A DNA stretch of 64,000 nucleotides, taken from assembly GCF_016127315.1 (NCBI RefSeq), contig NZ_CP065997.1, positions 124,001 to 188,000 of the forward strand, written 5' to 3'. The translations under genes and the position numbers were made by a program. Positions 1 to 9,495 of this stretch are shown piece by piece (the first letter of the stretch is position 1; each line of letters opens with the position of its first letter). Source of the stretch: Achromobacter deleyi (GTDB lineage Bacteria > Pseudomonadota > Gammaproteobacteria > Burkholderiales > Burkholderiaceae_B). The notes under the pieces were generated by a model, which was not told where the DNA came from, did not search any database, and was given only the letters and a program-made list of their open reading frames with translations.

Positions 1-1
1 G

Positions 2-3000
2 CTGGTGCAGATCAACGCGCAGGGCGGCGGCTTCACGCTGCCGGGCCTGGCCACCAACCCGGTCTACGCGCTGGTGCCCGGCAACCAGGCCGCCGTGGCG
101 CCCTATGCGCCCGACGCCGGCGCCAGCCAGCCGCTGGCCGGCCAGCGCGTCACCATCGGCGCGGGCGTGCCGGGCCTGCCGGCCGGCACCTATACGCTGA
201 TGCCGTCCACCTATGCCCTGCTGCCCGGCGCCTTCCGGGTGGAAATCAACGGCGCGGCGGCCGGCAATCCCGCCGCCGGCGCCCAGGCGCTGCGCAACGG
301 CTCCTGGGCCATCGCAGGCAGCCTCGGCATCAATGGCACCGACGTGGCCAGCGCCATTGCCAGGCAGCTCATCGTCACGTCGGGCCAGACCCTGCGGCAG
401 TATTCGCAGTACAACGAGATGGACTACGCCGCTTTCGTGCGCGCCGACGCCGCGCGCCGCGGCCTGCCGCGCGCGCTGTTGCCGGCCGACGCGTCCACCC
501 TGAAGCTGCTGCTGGCGAGGGACGCGCCCGGGCAGCCCTTCAGTTTCAATGGCCGGGCCGACTTCAGCCCCGCCACCGGCGGCTATGGCGGTACCTTCGC
601 GGTGGTGCCCAGCACCTCCAGCAACGCCCCGCTCGAGATCACCGCGCCGGGCGCCGGCCGCACGCCGGGCTTCACCGGCCTGTCGATCGACGGCGCGCAG
701 CTGAACGCCGTGAACGCGCCGCGCCTGTCGGTGGGCGCGACGCCGTTCGTGGACTACAAGAGTTCAGGCACCAGCGTCGGCTTCGGTTATGCCTACACCC
801 GCTTCGGCAGCATCACGGTGCGCAGCGGCGCCGCCCTGTCGGCGGCGGAAATCTTCCTGACCACGAACACCCTCACCGGCGGGATCGACATCGAGCGCGG
901 CGCCACGCTGAACACCATCGGCCGCGGCCGCGCGCCCTACGACTCCCGCGATGGCTATAGCTACGGCGCCGGCACGGCCAGCCTGCTGGCCGTCTCGAAC
1001 GGCTGGCTCGACGTGCTGCCGCCCGCGGCCGACCAGGGCGCCAACGCCGGCGCGGGCCCGATCCGCATCGGCACCTGCGGCCCCGCTGCCTGCGCCGGGG
1101 AGGCCCTGATCTATACGGAAGGCACCCTGGCCGCGGCCACCAACAAGGCGTTCGACCTGGGCGTCGACGTCGGCTACGGCGCCCGCTACCTGACGCTGGC
1201 GGTGGGCGCCATCAACGCCGGCACGCAGGCCTCGCTGGCCGCCGCGGCCGCGCGCGGCGTCCTGGGCAGCGGCCTGAGCCTGGACCAGTCGCTGCTGAAC
1301 CGCCTGCTGGCCGGCGATGCCCGCTTCGGCGCGCCCGCCCTGGAAATGCTGACGCTGTCGGTGGCCGACGCCTTCAATTTCTATGGCACCGTGACCCTGG
1401 ACGCGCTCGATCCGGCCACCGGCAAGCCGCGCCTGAAGACGCTGGCGCTGACCGCCCCCGCCCTTTACGGCGACGGCCAGGCGGGCGACGTCGCCACCCT
1501 GCGCGCCGGCGAACTGGTGTGGAACGGCTCGACCCGGGCCGCGCCCGGCCTGAGCGCCAACGGTGCGGGCACCGGCCGCGGCACGCTGAACCTGGAGGCC
1601 TCCCGCATCGAGTTCGGCTACGGCGCCTACACCCAGCCGCAGAACGCGCTCGACAACGCGCGCCTGGCGCTGGGCTTCGGCACCGTCAACCTGGTCGCCA
1701 GCGACCGCATCAGCGCCAACAACCAGGGCAGCCTGGGCGTCTACGAATCCCGCGGCGCCTATGACGCCAAGACCGGCTGGCAGTACCTGGGCGGCAACCT
1801 CAACCTGGTGACGCCGCTGCTGACCGGCGAGTCGGGCTCGGTCAACCGCCTGCGCGCCGGCGGCCGCCTCACGCTGAGCCAGCCCGCGGCCATGCCCACG
1901 GCCGCGCCAACGACGCGCGGCCTGGGCGCGGAGCTGTCGCTGGAAGCCGGCGACCTGCGCATCGACGGCCGCATCGCCCTGCCGACCGGCAAGCTGACGC
2001 TGCGCGCCGACGGCAACGTCGCGCTCGGCGCCAACGCGGTGCTGGACCTGGCCGGCCGTCCGGTGCCGTTCGACGACGTCACCAAGTACAGCTGGGGCGG
2101 CGACGCCATCATCGAAAGCCGCCACGGCAACGTCACGCAGGCCGCCGGCGGCGTCATCGACCTGTCGGCGCGCTACAACCGCGCCGGCCGGCTGACGGTC
2201 ACCGCGCTCGACGCCAACGCCGGCGTGGTGGACCTGCAGGGCCGCATCCTGGGCTCGGCCTCGGGCGACTATGACGCCGGCGGCACCTATGTGCCCTACG
2301 CCTATGGCGCGGCCGACATCCGCGCCCGCGTGATGGACTTCGCCGGACTGAACCGGCGCCTGAATGAAGGCGAAGTGTTCGGCGGCCGCAGTTTCCGCCT
2401 GGCCCAGGGCGACCTGGTGATCGGCGACGAACTGCGCGCCCGCGAGATCAACGTCTCGGTCGACAACGGCAGCCTCACGGTCACCGGCCGCATCGACGCC
2501 AGCGGCGCCGCGGCCGGCAGCATTCGCCTGGCGGCCGCCAATGGCCTGCGGCTGGCCTCCAACGCCGTGCTCGACACGCATGGCACGCTGCTGCGCGTGG
2601 ACAGCTACGGCAAGATCATCGACGCGCCCAACCGCGCCGTCATCGAGCTCAATGCCGGCAACGGCACGCTGCGGCTGGACGCCGGCGCGCGCATGGACCT
2701 GCGCGCCGGCACGGACTCGGCCGCCAACGACGGCCGGCCGCGCGGCACGGTGGAACTGAACGCGCCGCGCCTGGGCGGCGCCACCGGCGGCGACATCGAC
2801 ATCGACGCGCGCGGCCCGCTCGACATCCACGGCGCGCGCAGCATCGCGGTCAACGGCGTCTGGGTCTACAAGGACGCCCCCGCCGGCACCGAAGTGAATG
2901 CCGGCGACAAACCCTACCAGGTCATCGACCAGGCCTATCTGGAACGCCTGCACGGCGACAGCCGCGACTTCATCACCCACGCGCTGGCCAACGGCAACCT

Positions 3001-6000
3001 GCTGGACGTCAAGCTGGCCGGCCTGCGCGCCTACGCCGACGCGCTGCATCTGCGGCCCGGCGTGGAAATCCGCAGCACCACGGCGGACGGCGACCTGGTG
3101 GTGCAGGGCGATATCGACCTGTCCCGCTACCGCTATGCCAGCATCAACCCGCACACCCCGTTCACTGCCGTGTACGGCTCGGGCGAAGTGGCCAACCTGG
3201 TGATCCGCGCTGGTGGCGATCTGCAGATCCACGGCAGCATCAACGATGGCTTCGCGCCACCACCGTCGGTGGTGGCGGACGCCAATGGCTGGCGCCTGCT
3301 ACCGGGCGTCGATTTCACCGGCGGCAACCTGATCACGCCGCATGCCGGCGTCAAGCTGGAGGCCGGCACCAAGCTGCCAGGCGGCGTCACCCTGAACTAC
3401 GATGTGCCGCTGGCCGGCCTGTTCATCGGCCAGGGCACCGTGGTGCCGGTGGAAGTCGCGCTGGCGCAACCCCTGACGATTCCCGCGGGCACGGTGCTGT
3501 CGGCGGCGATCCTCAACCCGGACGGCAGTGTCGCCCATGCCGCCGGCACCATCCTGCGGCAGGACCTGACGCTGGCCGCCAACATGAAACTCGCGCCTGG
3601 TGCGCTGTTGCCGGTCGCCATCAGAACCGCGGCCCTGATCTGGCCGGCGGGTGTCCCCCTGCCCGGCTCGCTCGACCCGGCGACCAGCGCGCTGGCCAAC
3701 ATGGTGACGTTGAGCGGCGCCGTCACGCTGCCGCGCGGCGCGCTGATTCCGTCGGGCTCCAACGTGGTGTTGGCCGCCGGCGTGGAATACGTGGATCTGC
3801 GGCCGCGGGACAACGGCATGCAGGGCCTGCCCTGGGCGCTGGCGCCGATGCTGGCGGAAGGATCGCAGTCGTGGTCGCTGCGCCTGGTCGGTGGCGCCGA
3901 CCTGGGCGCCGCCGACACGCGCACGACCCAGCTGGGCGAGGCGCGCGGCAACCTGGTGCTGGCCGACAGCCACTACGGCATGTTCGGCTACGACAAGCCG
4001 GGCAACTATCGCTGGACGCAGCAGGCGGCGGACGATTTCGGCATGCCCGAACTGGTCGACACCGTCATCGACGAGGATTTCGTGCGCGATATGGTCGGCT
4101 ATCCGGATTCCGGCAGCCTGTGCCTGGAAATCCCTTCCTACTGCCAGCCCAACGACGTCAGGACCTACGACTACCGCCCCGCCACCGCCCGCTTCAGCGT
4201 GCTGCGCACCGGCACCGGCGACCTCGATCTGCTGGCCGGCGGCAACCTCGACATGCGTTCGCTCTACGGCGTCTACACGGCTGGCGCGTCCTCCGTCGCC
4301 ACCCAGGCCGGCGATCCCTACAACCGGCCGCGCGTGGTCGGCGTGAAGGGCAAGGTCACGCTGGACGGCTCCGAGTCCTTCGAACCCTACGTCGACGGCG
4401 GTTCGCAAAGCGTGTACCGCGCCTGGTATCCGGACGGGGGTGGCAACCTGACCCTGCGGGTCGGCGGCAACCTGACCGGCGATGTGATGCGCACCTCCGA
4501 GGCGACCTACGGCCGCCCGCTACAGCTCTCGCAAGGCTACAACAGCGAAGAGGCCGCCAACTGGCTGTGGCGCCAGGGCACCGGCGCCGCCCCGGTCGGC
4601 GAGGCCGTGCCCACCGCCTGGTGGATCAACTTCGGCACCTATGCGACGCGCGGCAGCGGTGGCGCCGACGAGTTGCTGGGCTTCACCGGCTTCGGCACGC
4701 TCGGCGGCGGCAACCTGAGCGTCGGCGTCGATGGCGACGCGGGCATCCTGCAATCCCAGACCATGGCGTTCAGCCTGCGTCATCTCAACGCGCGCAGCCA
4801 GGCGCTTACGCTGGCCATCGGCAGCACCGGCCGCGTGCTCGCCGACGGCACCCTGGCGCTGACCGGCGGCGGCGACCTGGACTTGCGGGTGGGAGGGCGC
4901 CTCAATCCCATCGAAGCCCGCTATGGGGTCGAATCCGGCGGCGCGATCACCAACCTGCGCGGCCAGACCCAATTGCAGGCGCTGTCCATCGGCCATCTGG
5001 AGATGCTCTACAACCTGAACGCCGAGCGCGATACCCGCGCCGTGGACCGCTACAAACCCGCCCTCGCCGTCGGTTCGGGCGGCCTGACGCTGGCGCCGGG
5101 CGACAGCGCCATGCAGATCCTGTCACTGGGCGACCTGTCGATCGAGCGGATCTCGGATCCGGGCCGCGGGGAGGCCGTGAGATCGGCCTTTCGCCAGGCC
5201 GACGGCACGCTCAGTCCGTTCGGCGGCTCGTCCTGGTTCTCGCTGTGGACGGCGGCCAGCGCGATCGACCTGTTCAGCGCGGGCGGCAATCTGCTTCCGT
5301 TCAGGAACCAGCGCGTCGATAACGACGGCCTGATGGTGTTGCCGTCGCAACTGGGCGCGGTGGCCGCCGGCGGCAACATCTACTACCAGGGCGACGCAGT
5401 CCTGGCGCCGGGCGCGCGTGGCAGGCTGGACCTGCTGGCCGTCGACTCGATCTACGGCGGCGGCAAGCAGATCAGCCGCAGCGGCGCCGCGCCCTCCGCG
5501 ATCGCGTCCCTCTACCAGCCGGGCTTCCTGGGCTGGATTCCGAACGAATACGACCTGCCGAAGGAAGGCCCCACCTCGCTGTCGCCGGACGGCTCGCAGG
5601 GTGAAGGCGTGCTGTTCGCGTTCGGCCCCGGCAGCACCGCGATTGCGGGCACGACCTCGCCGTCACGCTTCTACGCCATGGAAGGCGACCTGGTCGGCCT
5701 GAGCAGCGGCCGGCAGATCCGTTTCGGCACCGACATTTCCCCCACCGGCCGCCAATGGCAGATCGGCCATGGCCCGGTGCGCATGCTGGCCGGGCGCGAC
5801 ATCGTCGGCAGCGGCAGCCTGCTCGGCTCCGTCAACAGCTTCAGCGGCGCGGTCCCTTACACCTACACCGATAACCTGTTCCTGCACGGCGATGCGCACG
5901 ACGTCTCCACCGTCAGGGCCGGGCGCGACATCCTCTACGGCAATTTCACCGTCGGCGGCCCCGGCACGCTGGAGATCTCCGCCGGCCGCAACATCCTGAT

Positions 6001-7294
6001 GGAAGGCCAGGCCGCCGTCATCAGCCTGGGACCCATCCTGGCCGGCGACGCCCGGCCCGGCGCCAGCATCGTCATGCAGGCGGGCCTGGGCGCGGCCGGC
6101 GCGGACTACGCCGGCTTCCTCAAGCGCTACCTGGACGGCAGCCGCGTCGCCGATCCGGCCCGCCCGCTGACCGACCAGGGCATGCCGTTCAAGACCTATG
6201 AAGCCGAATTGCTGTTGTGGCTGACGCAGGCCTACGGCTTCGCCGGCAGCACCGCCGACGCGCGCGCCTATTTCGACGCCCTGCCGCCGGAGCAGCAGCG
6301 CATCTTCGCGCGCCAGGTCTATTTCGCCGAGCTGCGCGCCGGCGGCCGCGAGTATGGCGACAAGGCCAGCCCGCGCGTCGGCAGCTACCTGCGCGGCCGC
6401 CAGGCCATCGCCGCGCTGTTCCCGGGACAGGACGCGCCGTACCAGGGCGCCATCACTCTCTACGGCGCCGGCGGCATCCAGAGCCGCAATGGCGGCGACA
6501 TCCAGGTGCTGACGCCGGGCGGCGCGCAGGTCTACGGCGTCGAAGGCGTGGCGCCCCCGGCCTCGGCCGGCGTCGTCACCCAGGGCAGCGGCAACATCCA
6601 GCTGTACGCGCAGGACAGCATCCTGCTGGGCCAGAGCCGCATCATGACGACCTTTGGCGGCGACATCCTGGCCTGGTCGGCGCAGGGCGACATCAACGCC
6701 GGCCGCGGCGCCAAGACCACCGTGGTCTACACACCGCCGCGGCGCGTGTACGACGCGGTCGGCAACATCAGCCTGTCGCCCGCCGCCCCCGGCACCGGCG
6801 CCGGCATCGCCACCCTGGCGACCCTGGCCGAAGTGCCGGCCGGCGACGTCGACCTGTACGCGCCGCTGGGCACCATCGACGCGGGCGAAGCCGGTATCCG
6901 CGTCTCCGGCAACGTCAACATCGCCGCCCAGAACGTGCTCAACGCCGCCAACATCAAGGCCAAGGGCGACAGCGTCGGCATCCCGGTCACCGCCACCGTC
7001 AACACCGGCGCGCTGACCTCGGCCAGCGCCGCCGCCAGCTCGGCCGTCAGCGCGGCGCAGGACTCGGCGCAGCGCAGCCAGAACCAGGCGCGGCAGAACC
7101 AGCCGTCCATCATCAACGTGCAGATCCTCGGGTACGGCGCGGAACCGGTGGCGGGCGCGACCGCGCCCGCCACGCCGCAGGAGGTGTCGTCCTACCGCCC
7201 CAACAACATGGTGCAGGTGGTGGGCGACGGCGCGCTGACGCCAGCGCAGCTGGCGCGGCTCAGCCAGGAGGAAAAGCAGGCGTTCGGCCTGTAG
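2..7294 (+). CDS. Filamentous haemagglutinin family exoprotein, 3' part (5' truncated by window edge)
   Basis: The frame is open at the left edge and runs about 2430 residues to a TAG, so the N-terminus (signal peptide and TPS secretion domain) lies outside the window. The protein is rich in Gly, Ala, Asn and Asp. It carries many beta-helix-type repeats such as GGNLxxR, AGRDIxxG, LTVTGRIDASG and GDIQVLTPGG, typical of FHA-like two-partner-secreted adhesins. The C-terminal third (GGIQSRNGGDIQVLTPGG, then GGDILAWSAQGDINAGRGAK near the end) is characteristic of the DUF3739 class of FHA proteins. Role in adhesion is inferred from the family. No TpsB transporter gene is visible here. A GC hairpin follows the stop. 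Confidence 0.9.
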   Translation: MVQINAQGGGFTLPGLATNPVYALVPGNQAAVAPYAPDAGASQPLAGQRVTIGAGVPGLPAGTYTLMPSTYALLPGAFRVEINGAAAGNPAAGAQALRNGSWAIAGSLGINGTDVASAIARQLIVTSGQTLRQYSQYNEMDYAAFVRADAARRGLPRALLPADASTLKLLLARDAPGQPFSFNGRADFSPATGGYGGTFAVVPSTSSNAPLEITAPGAGRTPGFTGLSIDGAQLNAVNAPRLSVGATPFVDYKSSGTSVGFGYAYTRFGSITVRSGAALSAAEIFLTTNTLTGGIDIERGATLNTIGRGRAPYDSRDGYSYGAGTASLLAVSNGWLDVLPPAADQGANAGAGPIRIGTCGPAACAGEALIYTEGTLAAATNKAFDLGVDVGYGARYLTLAVGAINAGTQASLAAAAARGVLGSGLSLDQSLLNRLLAGDARFGAPALEMLTLSVADAFNFYGTVTLDALDPATGKPRLKTLALTAPALYGDGQAGDVATLRAGELVWNGSTRAAPGLSANGAGTGRGTLNLEASRIEFGYGAYTQPQNALDNARLALGFGTVNLVASDRISANNQGSLGVYESRGAYDAKTGWQYLGGNLNLVTPLLTGESGSVNRLRAGGRLTLSQPAAMPTAAPTTRGLGAELSLEAGDLRIDGRIALPTGKLTLRADGNVALGANAVLDLAGRPVPFDDVTKYSWGGDAIIESRHGNVTQAAGGVIDLSARYNRAGRLTVTALDANAGVVDLQGRILGSASGDYDAGGTYVPYAYGAADIRARVMDFAGLNRRLNEGEVFGGRSFRLAQGDLVIGDELRAREINVSVDNGSLTVTGRIDASGAAAGSIRLAAANGLRLASNAVLDTHGTLLRVDSYGKIIDAPNRAVIELNAGNGTLRLDAGARMDLRAGTDSAANDGRPRGTVELNAPRLGGATGGDIDIDARGPLDIHGARSIAVNGVWVYKDAPAGTEVNAGDKPYQVIDQAYLERLHGDSRDFITHALANGNLLDVKLAGLRAYADALHLRPGVEIRSTTADGDLVVQGDIDLSRYRYASINPHTPFTAVYGSGEVANLVIRAGGDLQIHGSINDGFAPPPSVVADANGWRLLPGVDFTGGNLITPHAGVKLEAGTKLPGGVTLNYDVPLAGLFIGQGTVVPVEVALAQPLTIPAGTVLSAAILNPDGSVAHAAGTILRQDLTLAANMKLAPGALLPVAIRTAALIWPAGVPLPGSLDPATSALANMVTLSGAVTLPRGALIPSGSNVVLAAGVEYVDLRPRDNGMQGLPWALAPMLAEGSQSWSLRLVGGADLGAADTRTTQLGEARGNLVLADSHYGMFGYDKPGNYRWTQQAADDFGMPELVDTVIDEDFVRDMVGYPDSGSLCLEIPSYCQPNDVRTYDYRPATARFSVLRTGTGDLDLLAGGNLDMRSLYGVYTAGASSVATQAGDPYNRPRVVGVKGKVTLDGSESFEPYVDGGSQSVYRAWYPDGGGNLTLRVGGNLTGDVMRTSEATYGRPLQLSQGYNSEEAANWLWRQGTGAAPVGEAVPTAWWINFGTYATRGSGGADELLGFTGFGTLGGGNLSVGVDGDAGILQSQTMAFSLRHLNARSQALTLAIGSTGRVLADGTLALTGGGDLDLRVGGRLNPIEARYGVESGGAITNLRGQTQLQALSIGHLEMLYNLNAERDTRAVDRYKPALAVGSGGLTLAPGDSAMQILSLGDLSIERISDPGRGEAVRSAFRQADGTLSPFGGSSWFSLWTAASAIDLFSAGGNLLPFRNQRVDNDGLMVLPSQLGAVAAGGNIYYQGDAVLAPGARGRLDLLAVDSIYGGGKQISRSGAAPSAIASLYQPGFLGWIPNEYDLPKEGPTSLSPDGSQGEGVLFAFGPGSTAIAGTTSPSRFYAMEGDLVGLSSGRQIRFGTDISPTGRQWQIGHGPVRMLAGRDIVGSGSLLGSVNSFSGAVPYTYTDNLFLHGDAHDVSTVRAGRDILYGNFTVGGPGTLEISAGRNILMEGQAAVISLGPILAGDARPGASIVMQAGLGAAGADYAGFLKRYLDGSRVADPARPLTDQGMPFKTYEAELLLWLTQAYGFAGSTADARAYFDALPPEQQRIFARQVYFAELRAGGREYGDKASPRVGSYLRGRQAIAALFPGQDAPYQGAITLYGAGGIQSRNGGDIQVLTPGGAQVYGVEGVAPPASAGVVTQGSGNIQLYAQDSILLGQSRIMTTFGGDILAWSAQGDINAGRGAKTTVVYTPPRRVYDAVGNISLSPAAPGTGAGIATLATLAEVPAGDVDLYAPLGTIDAGEAGIRVSGNVNIAAQNVLNAANIKAKGDSVGIPVTATVNTGALTSASAAASSAVSAAQDSAQRSQNQARQNQPSIINVQILGYGAEPVAGATAPATPQEVSSYRPNNMVQVVGDGALTPAQLARLSQEEKQAFGL

Positions 7295-7329
7295 GCGGCC
7301 TACCGGCACGCACAGACGGCGAAACCGCC

Positions 7330-7347
7330 CCGGACCCCAGGGTCCGG
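7330..7347. terminator. Hairpin between convergent genes
   Basis: A perfect 8-bp stem (CCGGACCC / GGGTCCGG) with outer CCGCC/GGCGG pairing lies between the convergent ends of the FHA-like gene and the lipoprotein gene. There is no T-tract, so its action as a terminator is inferred from position. Confidence 0.4.
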
Positions 7348-7358
7348 AGCGGCGGCAT

Positions 7359-7718
7359 TCAGAAGCCCGGGATCTTCTTCAGGCAGACATCGACCACGGC
7401 CATCACCTGCGCGCCCAGCCGTTCGCGCTCGGCGTTGTTGGCATTGGTCGCCAGCAGTTCGTCGTAGCGCAGGAAGTCCTTCACCGGCACCTTGGACTGC
7501 AGGCCGTCCATCACGCACTGGCAATAGCCCTTGGCCTTGGCGTCCACGTCGCTGGCGGCGATGGCGGGCGGCGCCTTGGCCTTGAAGCCTTCCAGGCAGG
7601 AACCGTAGGTGGCGCGTTGCACCTCGGGCGGATATTCCGTCTTCTTGCCGCAAGCGGCCAACAGCAGCAAAGCCATTGCGCCCGCGCCCAGGGCGGCGCG
7701 GCGGGACCGGACTGTCAT
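7359..7718 (-). CDS. Small lipoprotein of unknown function
   Basis: The product is 119 residues. The start is set by GAGGAA seven bases before ATG 7718; a longer frame upstream has no support. The N-terminus is a lipoprotein signal (basic MTVRSRRAALG, hydrophobic stretch, lipobox LLAAC at about 19-23). The mature part has Cys pairs (SCLEG, YCQCVMDG, VCLKK), suggesting a small disulfide-bonded periplasmic fold. The family is not recognised. It is convergent with the FHA-like gene and divergent from the dehydrogenase at 7940. Confidence 0.8.
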   Translation of the reverse strand: MTVRSRRAALGAGAMALLLLAACGKKTEYPPEVQRATYGSCLEGFKAKAPPAIAASDVDAKAKGYCQCVMDGLQSKVPVKDFLRYDELLATNANNAERERLGAQVMAVVDVCLKKIPGF

Positions 7719-7939
7719 GGCGTTCCTCGGTATTCGATCGACCAGCGCTGATTGTGGCATGGCCGTGGCGGCGCCGCATCCCGGCTCGGGAGCCGGACCC
7801 GGCCAGCCTGGCGTGGTCCTTACGGGCGCGCGCCCCGCCGGACCGTCCCGCCCAGGGAAAGGGGCGCAAGAAGCGGATAGACCGGCCGGCCCGGCATGCC
7901 TATCGTCGGGGATCACTCCCCCAACGGAAAGAAACGATC

Positions 7940-8704
7940 ATGCAGCAACTGACCGGCAAAGTCGCGATCATCACCGGCGCCAGCTCGGGCATCGGCTACG
8001 AGGCGGCAAGACTGTTCGCCCGCGAAGGCGCCCGCCTCGTGGTGGTGGCGCGGCGCCAGGCCGAACTGGAACACCTGGTCGCGGCCATCGAGGCCGATGG
8101 CGGCCAGGCCGTGCCACTGGCCGGCGACGTGCGCGACGAGGCCGTGGCCGAGGCCGCCGTCACCCTCGCCGAACGCCGCTTCGGTGGACTGGACATCGCC
8201 TTCAACAACGCCGGCATGACCGGCGACGCCCTGCCCCTGCACCAGATTCCACCCGACGCGTGGCGCCAGATCCTGGACACCAACCTGAGCAGCGCCTTCC
8301 TCGGCGCGCGCCACCAGATCCCGGCGATGCTGCGGCGCGGCGGCGGTTCGCTGGTCTTCACGTCCACCTTCGTCGGCCACACGGCGGGCTTTCCCGGCAT
8401 GGGCGCCTATGCCGCCAGCAAGGCCGGCCTGATCGGCCTGACCCAGGCGATCGCCGCCGAATATGGCGCCCAGGGCATCCGCGCCAACGCCCTGCTGCCG
8501 GGCGGCACCGACACGCCGATGGGCCGCGCCTCGATGGACTCGCCCGAGGCGCGCCGCTACGTCGAGAGCCTGCATGCGCTCAAGCGCCTGGCCAGCCCCG
8601 CCGAGATCGCGCGCTCGGCCCTGTACCTGGCGTCGGACGCGTCCAGCTTCACCACCGGCACGGCATTGCTGGTGGATGGCGGGGTGTCGATCAATCGGGG
8701 GTAA
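7940..8704 (+). CDS. SDR family NAD(P)-dependent oxidoreductase
   Basis: The product is 254 residues, normal for a classical short-chain dehydrogenase. Visible motifs are the nucleotide-binding TGASSGIG at residues 12-19, NNAG in the middle, catalytic YAASK, and the C-terminal LVDGGVSI that closes the Rossmann fold. Start at ATG 7940, preceded by GGAAAGAAACG. The substrate cannot be read from sequence. It is convergent with another SDR gene, with only 11 bases between the stops. Confidence 0.9.
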   Translation: MQQLTGKVAIITGASSGIGYEAARLFAREGARLVVVARRQAELEHLVAAIEADGGQAVPLAGDVRDEAVAEAAVTLAERRFGGLDIAFNNAGMTGDALPLHQIPPDAWRQILDTNLSSAFLGARHQIPAMLRRGGGSLVFTSTFVGHTAGFPGMGAYAASKAGLIGLTQAIAAEYGAQGIRANALLPGGTDTPMGRASMDSPEARRYVESLHALKRLASPAEIARSALYLASDASSFTTGTALLVDGGVSINRG

Positions 8705-8715
8705 TGGCGCCCCGC

Positions 8716-9456
8716 TCAACTCATATACACGCCGCCATTGATCGCATAGTTCGCGCCGGTCACGAACGCCGCCTCGTCAGAAGCCAGCCAGGCGCACAGC
8801 CCGGCCAGGTCCTTGGCGGTGCCCAGGCGGCCCACCGGCACGCTTTCGATGATGCGGTCCAGCAGCGCCGGCGGGAACGCCTTGACAGTGTCGTCGGCGA
8901 TGAAGCCCGGCGACACCAGGTTGACGGTGACGCCGCGCGCGGCCACTTCCTGCGCCAGCGAGCGCGTGAAGCCGATGACCGCGCCCTTGGCGGTGGCGTA
9001 GTTGATCTGGCCGATCTGGCCTTTCTCGGCGGCGACCGAGCCGATGTTGATGATGCGGCCCCAGCCGCGCTCGGCCATGCCCTCGACCACCTGCTTGGTG
9101 CTGTTGAACAGCGTGTCCAGGTTGCTGCGCAGCACCGCCGACCAGTCGGCGTGGCTCATCTGGCGAAAGCGCATGTCGAGCATGGCGCCGGCGTTGTTGA
9201 CCAGCACGTCGATCTCGCCGACCTCGCGCCGCACCTTGGCGAAGGCGGCCTCGGTCGAGGCCCAGTCGGTGGCGTCGCCTTCCGAGGCGCTGAAGTCGTA
9301 GCCCAGCGACTTCTGTTCCTTCAGCCAGTGGTCCTTGCGCGACGAGCGCGGCCCGCAGCCGGCGATGACGCGGTGGCCCGCGTGGTGCAGCGCCTGGCAG
9401 ATCGCGGTGCCCGTGTGGCCCATCCCGCTGGTGACGTAAGCAATGCGCAAAGCCAT
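8716..9456 (-). CDS. SDR family oxidoreductase, acetoacetyl-CoA reductase (PhaB)-like
   Basis: The product is 246 residues, resembling PhaB/FabG beta-ketoacyl reductases: NNAG, NIGSVAAEKGQIGQINYATAKG with the Ser/Tyr/Lys catalytic set, and C-terminal NGGVYMS, as is usual for acetoacetyl-CoA reductases. The glycine-rich cofactor loop is unusual: TSGMGHTG in place of TGGxxGIG. AAAGGA precedes ATG 9456. It may make 3-hydroxybutyryl-CoA for polyhydroxybutyrate, but no phaA or phaC lies nearby, so this is a family-based guess. The citrate-type transporter is upstream on the same strand, 39 bases away. Confidence 0.85.
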   Translation of the reverse strand: MALRIAYVTSGMGHTGTAICQALHHAGHRVIAGCGPRSSRKDHWLKEQKSLGYDFSASEGDATDWASTEAAFAKVRREVGEIDVLVNNAGAMLDMRFRQMSHADWSAVLRSNLDTLFNSTKQVVEGMAERGWGRIINIGSVAAEKGQIGQINYATAKGAVIGFTRSLAQEVAARGVTVNLVSPGFIADDTVKAFPPALLDRIIESVPVGRLGTAKDLAGLCAWLASDEAAFVTGANYAINGGVYMS

Positions 9457-9495
9457 GAACGTTGTCCTTTCAAGAAACGTGGGAAGGCGCCGCCG

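Noticed and set aside
764..3232. 822-residue minus-strand ORF opposite the FHA-like gene
   Set aside because: Composition (Ala/Gly/Val/Arg/Gln/His without domains) is typical of a shadow frame in GC-rich coding DNA; the plus frame has clear repeats of a known family.
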